A stretch of DNA of 64,000 bases from contig NZ_JACOFU010000007.1 of assembly GCF_014284275.1 (NCBI RefSeq), positions 62,001-126,000 of the forward strand. Reading direction: 5' to 3'. Of the stretch, positions 1-10,200 are shown one piece after another. Every line of letters starts with the position of its first letter. The first letter of the stretch is position 1. This DNA is from Affinundibacterium amnicola (lineage in GTDB: Bacteria > Pseudomonadota > Gammaproteobacteria > Burkholderiales > Burkholderiaceae_D). Under the pieces are notes generated by a model. It saw nothing but the letters and a program-made list of their open reading frames with translations. It searched no databases and was not told the origin of the DNA. The translations under genes and the position numbers were made by a program.

Positions 1-340
1 CCCATCCAATCGCACCAAATCCCAAGGTCACGATCAACACCACCCAGACAAAACGATTACTCAAATCCGACCACAACAAAGTGGAGATGCCGATAGAAAT
101 CAACACCAAAGCACCGCCCATCGTCGGCGTACCAGACTTAATCAAGTGCGTTTGTGGACCATCCGTACGTACCGCCTGGCCAACTTTTAAACGTGTCAAC
201 ATACGAATCACCGCAGGACCAGCGATCAGGCCTATAGAGATTGCCGTCATGGTCGCGAACACCGCACGGAAAGTAATAAATCCGAACACGCGGAAGAAAC
301 CGATGTCTTGTTTAAAAAGTTCTGCCAACCAAAGCAACAT
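1..340 (-). CDS. mraY: MraY, N-terminal part (runs off the window)
   Basis: Phospho-N-acetylmuramoyl-pentapeptide transferase joins UDP-MurNAc-pentapeptide to undecaprenyl phosphate to make lipid I in the inner membrane. Only about 113 N-terminal residues are inside the window. They show a first hydrophobic helix after the start MLLWLAELF and the family signature [19 protein letters not shown] followed by TMGG. The gene continues beyond base 1. It lies 41 bp downstream of murF in the dcw order, which supports the assignment. The ATG is the only plausible start next to murF. Confidence 0.93.
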   Translation of the reverse strand, partial: MLLWLAELFKQDIGFFRVFGFITFRAVFATMTAISIGLIAGPAVIRMLTRLKVGQAVRTDGPQTHLIKSGTPTMGGALVLISIGISTLLWSDLSNRFVWVVLIVTLGFGAIGW

Positions 341-381
341 AATATTTTTCCCTAATTATTTTTAATTTTTTCTAATTGTTT

Positions 382-1788
382 TTAATGTGTTCCTGATGCT
401 GCGGTATTTCCAATGACATTCATCAAATGTGCGACGACACGTTCCATCTTCATAAAACGTGATCCCTTAATCAAGATCGTATTGCCGCTACCGTTTTGAT
501 GATCTAACTTCGCCAACAGCATGCTCAATTCATCAAAATGCTGTGCACCGCTACCGAAGGCTATGGTCGACGATTTCGCCAATGAACCTAAGGTATATAA
601 ATGTTGAATGCCTTGCGCTTTGGCGTATTGCCCAATTTCTTGATGGAAGGCCGCGCCATCAGCGCCAACCTCGCCCATGTCGCCAAGTACCAACGTCGTT
701 TCTGCAGTGACTTTGGCTAACACATCAATCGCCGCCTTCACAGAATCTGGATTCGCGTTATAGGTGTCATCAATCAAGCGCGCACCTGCTGCGGCCATTT
801 TCAATTGCAAGCGACCTGACACTGGCGCGAATGCTTGCAATCCCTCAACGATTTTTGCAGCAGAAATACCAATCGCCGAACAGCAAGCGGCGGCCGCCAA
901 GGCATTCAAAACATTGTGCTGACCAGCCGCAGCCAGCTGCACTGTAACCGCTTCGCCCTGAATCGACATCTGAATATCACTACCAAAATCTTGTGCAATA
1001 AAACTGCCCGACACATCAGCCTTTTGATCTGCTTTTTGTGCAGAATTTGAAACCAAACCAAAAGTCAGCGTTTTGCGTTGTCCTGCAAATTCTTTCCAGA
1101 TCGCTGTATACGTATCATCTGCGGGAAACACTGCAACACCATCGGCTGGCAAACTTTGAATCACCGCGCCATTTTCAATCGCAACTGCTTCTACCGTTTG
1201 CATAAATTCTTGATGTTCACGCTGGGCGTTATTGACCAAGGCCACATTCGCTTGTGCTATCGCACTCAAGATCGCGATCTCACCAGGATGATTCATACCT
1301 AATTCGAATACCGCTGCTTGATGTTGGGCTTGCAAACGGAATACGGTGAGCGGTACACCGATTTCATTATTCAGATTTCCTTTGGTGGAAATCATGTGCT
1401 CGCTGCCGTACTGCGCCAACAGAATAGAGGCGATCATTTCTTTTACGGTGGTCTTGCCATTGCTGCCGGTAACAGCAATGACTGGCAAAGTAAATTGCTG
1501 ACGCCAATGAGCTGCGATCGCAGCCAATGCCAGCTTGGTATCTGGTACGATCAGCGCAGGAACGGAAAAATTCTCAGGCACACGTTCAACGATCACCGCC
1601 GCTGCACCAGACTCAGCAACCATCTCCAGAAAATCATGCGCATCAAAAGTTTCACCGCGCAAAGCAAGAAACACATTGCCTTGTTCTATCTTGCGGCTAT
1701 CCGTACTTAAACCAGTGAAAGCCACATCGGCTGTGATGATGGAATTCGCCACCACTTTCTGCAATGTATGTAAGGATGAGCGTATCAA
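382..1788 (-). CDS. murF: MurF, UDP-MurNAc-tripeptide:D-Ala-D-Ala ligase
   Basis: Cytoplasmic ATP-dependent ligase adding D-Ala-D-Ala to UDP-MurNAc-tripeptide, the last soluble step of peptidoglycan precursor synthesis. The Mur ligase layout is complete: N-terminal UMAG-binding domain, central ATPase domain with the P-loop VTGSNGKTT, and C-terminal domain containing DDTYNANPDS. Its 468 residues are normal for the family. The start codon is TTG, which overlaps the murE stop as TTGA. A strong GGAGG lies five bases upstream, so the TTG is believable and translation is probably coupled to murE. Confidence 0.95.
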   Translation of the reverse strand: MIRSSLHTLQKVVANSIITADVAFTGLSTDSRKIEQGNVFLALRGETFDAHDFLEMVAESGAAAVIVERVPENFSVPALIVPDTKLALAAIAAHWRQQFTLPVIAVTGSNGKTTVKEMIASILLAQYGSEHMISTKGNLNNEIGVPLTVFRLQAQHQAAVFELGMNHPGEIAILSAIAQANVALVNNAQREHQEFMQTVEAVAIENGAVIQSLPADGVAVFPADDTYTAIWKEFAGQRKTLTFGLVSNSAQKADQKADVSGSFIAQDFGSDIQMSIQGEAVTVQLAAAGQHNVLNALAAAACCSAIGISAAKIVEGLQAFAPVSGRLQLKMAAAGARLIDDTYNANPDSVKAAIDVLAKVTAETTLVLGDMGEVGADGAAFHQEIGQYAKAQGIQHLYTLGSLAKSSTIAFGSGAQHFDELSMLLAKLDHQNGSGNTILIKGSRFMKMERVVAHLMNVIGNTAASGTH

Positions 1789-3341
1789 GTTGACCTCCGC
1801 ATTGCACTATTCGTAGCAACAGTCGCCAAGGCTAACAGCGCATGTTCTTCATCGGAAAATGGCCATTTTTTTCCATTGATATCTTGGTAGTTCTCATGAC
1901 CTTTTCCTGCGATCAAAATCACATCATTTGATTGCGCATGTTTGACCGCATATAAAATTGCACTCGCACGATCAACGATGGCATTGGGTGTACCATTCAT
2001 ACCAGCAAGAATATCTTGGACAATTTTTTCAGGATCTTCGGTGCGCGGATTATCGCTCGTCACCACCACGTGTTGCGCCAACTGAGCGATCTTGCCCATC
2101 TGTGGACGCTTGCCAGGATCGCGATCACCACCGCAACCAAATACGCACCATAAATTCCCTTGACGCTCTTGCGCTACTTGCTGCAAAGCTTGCAAAGTTT
2201 TTTCTAAAGCATCTGGGGTATGCGCATAATCCACCACGACCATCGCTTGTCCATTAGAACCAAGTTGCTGCATGCGTCCTTGAACTGAGCTCAATTTTTC
2301 TATGGTAGAGATTGCCCGTTCGAAGGCGATGCCTTTCATCAAAAGCACACCCAAAACACCCAGCACATTGCTGACATTAAAGCGCCCTATCATTTGCGTC
2401 TTCAGCACGCCGCTACCAAAAGGTGAATCTAGATAGAACTGTGTTCCAATATGTGTGGTCTTTAATTGCGAAGCTCGCAGCGTTGGTATCGTAGATTCGT
2501 TTACAGCATCGATGCTGTAAGCTAGTAATTTGAGTTCTGGTTTATCGCTCGCTAATCGCTGCAATAATTCCAATCCAAAAGCATCATCCGCATTGATCAC
2601 ACCAGCTTGCAAGCCCTGCCATTGAAACAAAGCTTCCTTTGCTGCTGCATAGGCTTCCATCGTGCCGTGATAATCAAGGTGGTCGCGGGTTAAATTCGTG
2701 AACAAAGCCACGTCTACATGCAAGGCATTTAAACGACCTTGATGAATGCCAATCGAAGACGCTTCAATCGCTAAACTCTTGGCACCATTCTTTTTCAAAT
2801 TAGCCAAACGCGCTTGTAGTTGCAAGGCATCCGGCGTAGTAAAACCAGTCTCTTGCAACTGACTAATCACACCATCGCGATAATTGCCTACGCCTAAAGT
2901 GCCGATCACAGCAGCAGGCGCGCCTTGCATCGATAAGGCTTTGGCTATCCATTGCGAACAAGAGGTTTTGCCGTTCGTGCCCGTCACTGCCACGCTGAAC
3001 ATATCTTGATCAGGCCTGTCGTACCATAGATTTGCAATCGCACCCAGTAAGTCAATCAAGCCATCCACAGCCAGATGAGAAACACTAATTTCTTGTGCAA
3101 TGTCCGCGCCATTCTTTTCAAACACAATCGCCCCTGCGCCACGCTCAATCGCATTATGAATAAAGGCACGACCATCACCTGTGCTTCCGGCTATAGGGAA
3201 AGCGAAAAATACATCACCAGCCAAAATCTCACGCGAATCGGAAGTTAATTTCCCTTGAGGCGCATGGTGTTTGAGCCATTGCACTATCGCTGCCACAGAA
3301 GTGGCTAACGACTCTTGATCTTTACTATTTAATTCACTCAT
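1785..3341 (-). CDS. murE: MurE, UDP-MurNAc-L-Ala-D-Glu:meso-diaminopimelate ligase
   Basis: Adds the third stem-peptide residue to UDP-MurNAc-L-Ala-D-Glu. The P-loop VTGTNGKTS is present. The C-terminal DNPRTEDP motif is the one that marks meso-diaminopimelate specificity (Lys-type enzymes differ there), as expected in a Gram-negative. The chosen ATG overlaps the ftsI stop as TGATG. A GTG one codon earlier is an equally possible start with AGGAG in range. About 518 residues, slightly long for MurE, with a short N-terminal extension. Confidence 0.95.
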   Translation of the reverse strand: MSELNSKDQESLATSVAAIVQWLKHHAPQGKLTSDSREILAGDVFFAFPIAGSTGDGRAFIHNAIERGAGAIVFEKNGADIAQEISVSHLAVDGLIDLLGAIANLWYDRPDQDMFSVAVTGTNGKTSCSQWIAKALSMQGAPAAVIGTLGVGNYRDGVISQLQETGFTTPDALQLQARLANLKKNGAKSLAIEASSIGIHQGRLNALHVDVALFTNLTRDHLDYHGTMEAYAAAKEALFQWQGLQAGVINADDAFGLELLQRLASDKPELKLLAYSIDAVNESTIPTLRASQLKTTHIGTQFYLDSPFGSGVLKTQMIGRFNVSNVLGVLGVLLMKGIAFERAISTIEKLSSVQGRMQQLGSNGQAMVVVDYAHTPDALEKTLQALQQVAQERQGNLWCVFGCGGDRDPGKRPQMGKIAQLAQHVVVTSDNPRTEDPEKIVQDILAGMNGTPNAIVDRASAILYAVKHAQSNDVILIAGKGHENYQDINGKKWPFSDEEHALLALATVATNSAMRRST

Positions 3342-5101
3342 CACAAACTCTCCTGTACGCTAGGTTCAGGAATAATATTCATCACCGAAGAATCGGGAAC
3401 CACGTTCATAGAACGCAAAACGTTCGCTGTAATTGCAGCGAACACAGGACCGGCAACTGAGCCACCGTAGTAGACACCGCCACTAGGCTCATCAATCATG
3501 ACAGCGACGATAATCCGTGGATTCGATACCGGCGCAAATCCAACAAAGTCACCGATGTATTTATTCACATACTTGCCATGTTCAATTTTGTGCGCGGTAC
3601 CAGTTTTACCCGCAACGCGATAACCGGGCACGCGCGCTTGCGTGGCCGTACCACCTGGTTGCGTCACGCTTTCTAACATTTCACGCATTTGCATTGCGGT
3701 TTTTTCTGAAATCACGCGGGTCCCAACTGGCATCGCTGTTGACTGTTGAAAAGTCAAAGGAATCATGTCTCCTTTACGTGCAAAAATCATATAAGCACGG
3801 GCGATTTGTAACAGTGAAACAGAAAGACCATGGCCGTAGCTCATGGTCGCTTGCTCAATTGGTTTCCAGGTTTTGAAATTGCGCATGCGACCTGCAACCG
3901 CGCCGGGAAAACCGATGTTCGGTTGCTGTCCAAATCCCAAGGTCGCAAACATTTCCCACATTTCTTGTGGTGGCATTTGCAAAGCCATTTTTGCCGTGCC
4001 GATATTGGAGGATTTTTGAATCACACCCGCTACCGTCAGAGTTCCTTGTCTGTGTGCATCATGAATCGTGGCGGAACCGATCGTCATATGACCAGGTGCG
4101 GTTTCGATCAAGGTATCGGGCTTGACTCTGCCAGTATCTAAGGCTAAGGCCACAGGAAATGGCTTCATGGTAGAACCAGGCTCGAAGGTATCCGTGATCA
4201 CGCGATTGCGTAATTGCGCACCAGTTAATACTGAACGGTCATTTGGATTGTAGGTCGGCAAATTAACCAGTGCTAAGATTTCTCCTGTCTGCACGTCTAG
4301 CACAACTGCACCGCCTGCTTTTGCCTTGAATTTTTCCACTGCATCTTTCAAATGCGTGTAGGCAATGTATTGAATTTTGCTATCGATCGACAGCTTCATA
4401 TCTTTACCATCATGCGGTGGACGTACCGATTCAATATCTTCAACCACACGTCCCAAGCGATCTTTGATCACGCGACGGCTGCCGGTTTTACCAGCAAGAT
4501 TTTTTTCTGAAGCTAATTCAATACCTTCTTGTCCTTTGTCTTCCACATTGGTGAAGCCCACCACATGTGCCATGACTTCGCCTTCAGGGTAGAAGCGTTT
4601 GTATTCTTTTTCTGTCTTCACACCCGGAATATTCAGCGCGAGAACTTTATCCACCAAAGGCTGTTCAGCTTGACGTTTCAAATAAACAAACTGGCGATCC
4701 AAAACCAATTTTTTACGCAACTCTTGCTCACTCATATCTAATAGCGCAGCTAATTGCACAATTTTTTCTTGCGGTGCTTCGAGTACACTTTCTGAGCTCG
4801 CCCAAATGGCTTTCACTGGTACAGACGATGCTAATACTTGACCATGTCTATCGATGATTTTGCCGCGTGTGGCTGATAATTCCAGAGTTCGTGCATAACG
4901 GCTTGCTCCTTGCTTTTGCAGGAATTCCGTTGACATACCTTGCAACCAAAGTGCGCGCACAATCAACGCAACAAAAGCAGCGAATAAGAAAAACAACACT
5001 AAACGCGAACGCCACACCGGCAATTTAACCGCCAGCAAAGGGCTGGAAGAAAAAGACACGCCTTTACCAGCAGCAGTACGTGAAGAAGATGGACGACTCA
5101 C
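3341..5101 (-). CDS. ftsI: FtsI (PBP3), division-specific transpeptidase
   Basis: Septal peptidoglycan DD-transpeptidase of the divisome. A short cytoplasmic tail is followed by one membrane helix (about residues 30-50), a non-catalytic PBP dimer domain, then the penicillin-binding domain. The catalytic motifs are intact: S310-T-M-K, SSN, and K499-T-G-T. Length is 586 residues, typical for PBP3. The start is GTG, overlapping the ftsL stop as GTGA, with GAGGTGG close upstream. The 4-bp overlap indicates coupled translation in the dcw operon. Confidence 0.96.
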   Translation of the reverse strand: MSRPSSSRTAAGKGVSFSSSPLLAVKLPVWRSRLVLFFLFAAFVALIVRALWLQGMSTEFLQKQGASRYARTLELSATRGKIIDRHGQVLASSVPVKAIWASSESVLEAPQEKIVQLAALLDMSEQELRKKLVLDRQFVYLKRQAEQPLVDKVLALNIPGVKTEKEYKRFYPEGEVMAHVVGFTNVEDKGQEGIELASEKNLAGKTGSRRVIKDRLGRVVEDIESVRPPHDGKDMKLSIDSKIQYIAYTHLKDAVEKFKAKAGGAVVLDVQTGEILALVNLPTYNPNDRSVLTGAQLRNRVITDTFEPGSTMKPFPVALALDTGRVKPDTLIETAPGHMTIGSATIHDAHRQGTLTVAGVIQKSSNIGTAKMALQMPPQEMWEMFATLGFGQQPNIGFPGAVAGRMRNFKTWKPIEQATMSYGHGLSVSLLQIARAYMIFARKGDMIPLTFQQSTAMPVGTRVISEKTAMQMREMLESVTQPGGTATQARVPGYRVAGKTGTAHKIEHGKYVNKYIGDFVGFAPVSNPRIIVAVMIDEPSGGVYYGGSVAGPVFAAITANVLRSMNVVPDSSVMNIIPEPSVQESL

Positions 5102-5373
5102 TTGACCACCTCAGCAGTCAAATACTGCGTACGAGCAGGCGTTACATGCGCCATTCCCAACTCTGCGCTAGCAACCGCTTCGATACGTGCGTGTTTACCA
5201 AAAGTTGACTGATCTAATTTCAGTTGAGTCCACTCAACTTCATATTGCTGGCTCAAGGTTTTTGCGCGTTCAATCTCAATAAACAGGCGACGTGCCTGAT
5301 ACTGCGAATTAATTAAAGACAGGGCAGAAACCACCAATAGTAAGCCCAGCAATAAGTTCAGGCGCGTACTCAT
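5098..5373 (-). CDS. ftsL: FtsL, cell division protein
   Basis: Small bitopic divisome protein that forms the FtsQLB complex. The 91-residue product has an N-terminal membrane helix (about residues 6-23) followed by a short periplasmic segment suited to coiled coil. Sequence conservation in FtsL is low, so the call rests mainly on size, topology and position between rsmH and ftsI. The ATG shares one base with the rsmH stop (TGATG). Confidence 0.9.
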   Translation of the reverse strand: MSTRLNLLLGLLLVVSALSLINSQYQARRLFIEIERAKTLSQQYEVEWTQLKLDQSTFGKHARIEAVASAELGMAHVTPARTQYLTAEVVK

Positions 5374-6326
5374 CAGCTTGCTCCTATGCGTTGAGCAACG
5401 CGCATAATCGCCGAACGAGCACGCGGATTACGCAGAACTTCTTGTTCAGTTGGTTTCATGCGTGAGATCAAACGCATTTGCGGTTTAGGCAAATCGACAT
5501 CGCGAATCGGCAAGCGCCGATCTGGCTGCGCCACTTTGACTTTCGAGGCAAAAAATTGCTTGACGATGCGATCTTCCAAAGAATGGAAGCTAATGATCGC
5601 CATCCTTGCATCCGGCGCTAGGCTATCGTAAGCCGCGACTAAACCGATCTCGAGGTCTTCAAGCTCTTTATTGATGAAAATCCGTATAGCTTGAAAGGTG
5701 CGAGTTGCCGGGTCTTTGCCCTTCTCGCGAGTTTTGACGGCGTGTGCGACGAGTTCGGCAAGCTGCCGAGTACTTGAAATGGACTCGCTCGCCCTGCGAG
5801 CAACAATCGCCTTTGCAATCTGAAAAGCAAACCGTTCTTCCCCATAATTTTCTATAACCTCTCTAATTTTTTGTTCATCTTCATGCGCCAGCCACTCTGC
5901 CGCTGAAATACCACGCGTGGTATCCATGCGCATATCCAAAGGACCATCATTTCTAAAACTAAACCCACGCTCAGCGTCATCGACTTGCGGCGATGAGATA
6001 CCAAGATCCATCAACACACCATCGACTTGATTGATACCTAAATGTGTCAACTCTGCACGCATATCGGCAAAGCTCTCATGCACGATAGAAAAACGTGGAT
6101 CATGAATTTGTTCGGCATTAGCGATCGCATATGGATCTTTATCAAACGCAATCAAACGGCCTTGTGGTCCCAATTGACTGAGCAATTTGCGACTGTGACC
6201 GCCACGCCCAAAAGTACCGTCAACATAAATACCATTGGCACGTGCGCCCTGAATATCGAGTGCATCTATAGCCTCGTCCAGTAACACCGTGTGGTGAATC
6301 AGCTCTCCCGGAGTAGTAACAGTCAT
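5373..6326 (-). CDS. rsmH: RsmH, 16S rRNA (cytosine-1402-N4)-methyltransferase
   Basis: SAM-dependent methylase (formerly MraW) that makes m4C1402 in 16S rRNA at the P site. Visible motifs are [11 protein letters not shown] at the start, the SAM-binding [26 protein letters not shown], and the C-terminal [16 protein letters not shown]. Its 317 residues match the family. It starts 9 bp after mraZ in the dcw operon. Confidence 0.96.
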   Translation of the reverse strand: MTVTTPGELIHHTVLLDEAIDALDIQGARANGIYVDGTFGRGGHSRKLLSQLGPQGRLIAFDKDPYAIANAEQIHDPRFSIVHESFADMRAELTHLGINQVDGVLMDLGISSPQVDDAERGFSFRNDGPLDMRMDTTRGISAAEWLAHEDEQKIREVIENYGEERFAFQIAKAIVARRASESISSTRQLAELVAHAVKTREKGKDPATRTFQAIRIFINKELEDLEIGLVAAYDSLAPDARMAIISFHSLEDRIVKQFFASKVKVAQPDRRLPIRDVDLPKPQMRLISRMKPTEQEVLRNPRARSAIMRVAQRIGAS

Positions 6327-6335
6327 GATGTTCGA

Positions 6336-6764
6336 TCAAAAGGAGAAATTGCTTAATGCATCGGGCATGCCATCAGCGATTGCCTTGGCTTCGTTTTCAG
6401 CGAGTTTGCTGGCATCCCAAATTTCAAAATGCGAACCCATGCCCAAAACCATGACGTCGCGCTGCATGCCAACCGCATTGCGCAGCTCAGGTGCGACGAG
6501 GATGCGGCCATTGCCATCCATTTCCACATCACAAGCATTGCCCAACAAAATACGTTGGTACGCACGCGCAGCCATAGGCCAAGCAGCGATTTGTTCGCGA
6601 TGCGACTCCCAAGTTGGACGGGGGAATAATAAGAGGCAGCCATCAGGATGGCGAGTCAGGGTGACGCGACCTTCGCACTGCACATTCAAGGCGTCACGGT
6701 GCTTAGCAGGAATTGACATCCTGCCTTTCGCATCGAGATTGAGTGCAGAGGCGCCTTGGAACAC
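6336..6764 (-). CDS. mraZ: MraZ, dcw cluster transcriptional regulator
   Basis: AbrB-fold, ring-forming DNA-binding protein that represses its own dcw promoter in E. coli. Two SpoVT-AbrB half-domains are visible, each with a conserved segment: [14 protein letters not shown] near the N terminus and [13 protein letters not shown] in the middle. Length is 142 residues. The start codon is GTG (product starts MFQGASAL), preceded by AGGG. Its expected binding repeats lie just upstream, so autoregulation is likely. Confidence 0.95.
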   Translation of the reverse strand: MFQGASALNLDAKGRMSIPAKHRDALNVQCEGRVTLTRHPDGCLLLFPRPTWESHREQIAAWPMAARAYQRILLGNACDVEMDGNGRILVAPELRNAVGMQRDVMVLGMGSHFEIWDASKLAENEAKAIADGMPDALSNFSF

Positions 6765-6826
6765 TGGATAACCCTAAATTTGAAATCGATCGTAAGAAAC
6801 TTGGGTGAAAAACTTTATGGCGAATT

Positions 6827-6866
6827 TACACCACAAAAAAACACTTTTTCACACTTTTCCCCACTT
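6827..6866 (-). promoter_or_regulatory. MraZ operator: four 10-bp-spaced half-sites
   Basis: Read on the minus strand this is four consecutive 10-bp units, AAGTGGGGAA, AAGTGTGAAA, AAGTGTTTTT and TTGTGGTGTA. Each places a GTGKG-like core on the same helix face. E. coli MraZ binds TGGGN repeats separated by five bases upstream of its own gene, and this array has the same period and position. The identity as an MraZ site is inferred from this match. The first unit overlaps the proposed -10 box, consistent with repression. Confidence 0.75.
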
Positions 6867-6891
6867 TAGAGGATCACTTGAGCATGGTCAA
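6863..6891 (-). promoter_or_regulatory. Candidate sigma70 promoter of the dcw operon
   Basis: On the minus strand a TTGACC -35 box and a TAAAGT -10 box are separated by 17 bp, directly abutting the MraZ half-sites and about 100 bp upstream of the mraZ GTG. The -35 is strong and the -10 is weak, so the assignment is moderate. No transcript start can be seen. Confidence 0.5.
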
Positions 6892-7279
6892 GCGAATTCA
6901 CACATGAAAATGTGAAATTAATGAATAAAGTCAATGACTTAGCGCACACACTTAAAACAGCGCGCAAAGGAATATCTCAATAAATTAGATACTTACGAAA
7001 GATACTGAAAGTAGGACATTACATATACCCATGTGTTTAGGTATAAAAATAGGGCGCGAAAATGGCGAATTAAATGCCACAGCAAGTAATTGCGGGAGAG
7101 TAATTTATTGCGACTAGGGAAGTCCCAAGATCCGAATACGTGGGGAAACTTGCGCTTATTTACGCAAATTCCACAACTCAGCCAAAAACAAATAAACAAA
7201 CAAAAAATACTTGTTTCCTATTAGGGCGTGTTGACCTAAATAAGAGAAGCGATAAAAGATAAAAAAGAGTGAAGCAAAC
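6892..7279. other. AT-rich intergenic region, no gene seen
   Basis: AT-rich DNA between the dcw promoter and the stop of the GGDEF-EAL gene. No credible coding region, tRNA or clear terminator hairpin was found. A further TTGACT-like box is present on the minus strand upstream of the proposed dcw promoter but has no convincing -10 partner. Confidence 0.5.
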
Positions 7280-10200
7280 TCAGACTGGCATATTCGCACC
7301 TTCCAGCAAAGCCACGAATTCTTCCAATGGAAGCGCTTGAGAAAAATAAAATCCTTGATATTCATCGCACTGACATGACTTTAAGGTCTCAAGCTGAGTC
7401 ACATTTTCCACGCCTTCAGCCACTACTTTCAGTCCTAAGGTTTTCGCCATCGCGACAATCGCCAAAACGATCGCCGTATCATTGGCATCCATTGGCATGT
7501 CTTGAATAAAAGAGCGATCAATTTTCAGACTATTCACAGGGAAACGCTTCAAATAAGCCAAGGATGAATAGCCTGTACCAAAATCATCAATCGATAAGGT
7601 GTAACCAGCCGCATTTAATCCATCCATATGATCGATTGCCTGCTCATGATTATTCATCACCATGCTTTCGGTAATTTCGAATTCAATACTTTCAGGCATG
7701 ACCTTCCAGAATTCTGTCACTTTCTGCAGTTCTTCCAACAAAAATGGGTCATTAAATTGCGCCCCCGACAGATTAATTGCCACTCGGCCAAACTCCTCTT
7801 TAGCTGCCTTCATTTGCGCAATATCGCGGCAAACGATATCCAATACCTGCAGTCCCATCTTGCCAACCAATCCAGCCTCTTCCGCCAATCCAATGAACTG
7901 TGTCGGTAAAATGATGCCGTTATCAGGATGATTCCATCGTATCAAAGCTTCGGCACCCAGAATTTTCCCGCTCGCAACGCAGACTTTCGGTTGGTAGTAC
8001 ACCAAAAATTCACGATTTTCCAATGCGCGCCGCAACTGCGCTTCAAACGACAAACGTTCTATCGTATGCACATTCATGTGTGCATCGTAAAACTGGTAAT
8101 TGTTTTTCCCGTTATGCTTTGCGCGGTACATCGCGATCTCTGAATTTTTCATCAAAATCTGCGCATCGATGCCATCTTCGGGATAAACAGCAATGCCGAT
8201 ACTGGCGCTAATTTGTAATTCTTGCCCGTTAATATCAAACGGGACTGCCACAACCTGCAGTAATTTGTCGGCGATATCGGTCAACTCGCGCGGCGTCTTA
8301 TAACGATCGAGCAAGAGCATGAATTCATCACCACCGACACGGGCAATAGTGTCGGATTCCGATAATGTTTGCTTCAAGCGAGACGCGATAGTACACAAGA
8401 CCTTGTCGCCTTCGTCATGATCGAAGCTGTCATTGATCGCTTTAAACCGATCTAAATCTAACAACAAGACTGCAAGGCTTCCCTTGGTCGCTTCCGCATA
8501 CACCAAGGCTTTAGATAAATATTGATTGAATAAAAAACGATTTGGCAGCTTCGTCACTTCATCATAATGCGCTAGTCGAATCGCTTTTTCTTCGGCACGC
8601 TTGCCTTCAATCGCGATACTGGAAACATCGGTCGCAATACTGATCAAACTCAAATCTTCATTGCTAAGTGCGGCTGAGGATTCCGTGAACAGGGTGAAGG
8701 TTCCTAAGATTAAACCTGTCTTACCCATAATCGGCCAAGAGCCTACTGCTGCATAATTTGCCAGTAATTTACGTTGCGCGATAAATTCCATTGTTGGCGA
8801 TTTGGGAATGTCTTGAGTCCAGACTGGAATCAACTCAAGCACCGCCTCACTCCAAACGCCATTTCCATGACAAACTGGTGCCTCATTCAATTGACGGCGC
8901 AAAATTTCAGGAAAATGATGCCCGACCGTTTGCATAAAAACCCGTTGATCAACGGAAAGCAATTGCACGCCACAATGCCAATGCGGATTGTTTTTTTCCA
9001 CGAAGTGGCAGGTATCAATCAGAATTGATTCCAGACTTTCACTACTACCAATTAGCTGCAATAACTGATTTTGACCTTGCAACAAACGCTCCGCATGCTT
9101 GCGCTGTGAAATGTCACGCATCACACAAAAAACCATCGGCTCTGTAGAAATTTTTACGCGACTTAAAGTGACTTCGCTAAACCAATCTTTTCCGCGACGG
9201 TGTGCGATCCATTCAAACTTTTGCACCTTGCCTTTAAACGCAAGATCGACAAATTTCTTGATCGACTCGGCCTTTTTTGCAGCGACGGTTGGTTGGGTAT
9301 AACGCAGGTCAGCAGAGAATTCGCCAATATCAAGACTCAGCAGATCTGCCTTACTATCAACCGCCAACATTTCTAGCGCATTTTGATTTCCATCGACAAA
9401 ATGATAGCTCTTATCAATCAGCAAAATGCCATCTTGTGCATCTTGAAATAGCAAACGATAACGGCGTTCACTATCGGTTAATTTTTCTCGTGAGAGTTTA
9501 AGATGATGTACCTTTTTGTACAGCAAAACGGCAAGCAGCAAAGTAAAAATAATCGATAAGGCCGCAAACAATAATCGCTGCTCTAGCCGCTTTTGCCACT
9601 CCAATAAGATGGTATCGAGGTCACGCCCGAGCACGACCACTAAGGGAAAATCTTTCATTTTCAGATAACTATAACTGGTCGCTTTATCTGCGCCAATCAA
9701 GGTACTTTCAAATCGTCCTTGTTCGCCAAAACTATCTTTTACACTCGCAACAACCGCCTCATCTGCCTCTGTTTTAAAGGTGTTCTGCAATGTCATTGCC
9801 TGGACGATGAGAGCGCCTTCCTTATCATATAAAGAAATTTTTGCACCCAAATCCTTGGCTACCCGCTCGTAGAAATCCTGAAAATAGCTGAGATTAATCT
9901 CAGCTTGCACTTGTCCAGTTGCCTGGCCACTGACAGAAAAAATATTACGCGCCAACGGCAAAATTACTTGCGTCGATTTTTTAGGGGTATATGGTGAACC
10001 AAGCTGTGCTGCTTTTTGATAAGCATTGACGGGCTTATTTAAGTAAGCAATATGATCTTGCGTTGATAAATCAACTGGCTCGACCGGAAAACGGGAAGAA
10101 GATGCGCGTAACAAACCATGGCGATCAATCAGCGATAATGCGGCAATAAATTCGGAATCACGACGTTGGCTACTGAGAATCTGACGCACACTCGCTTCAT

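Noticed and set aside
6993..7365. Two short minus-strand frames downstream of the GGDEF-EAL gene
   Set aside because: AT-rich, aromatic-rich translations with no ribosome sites; one overlaps the real gene's end in another frame.
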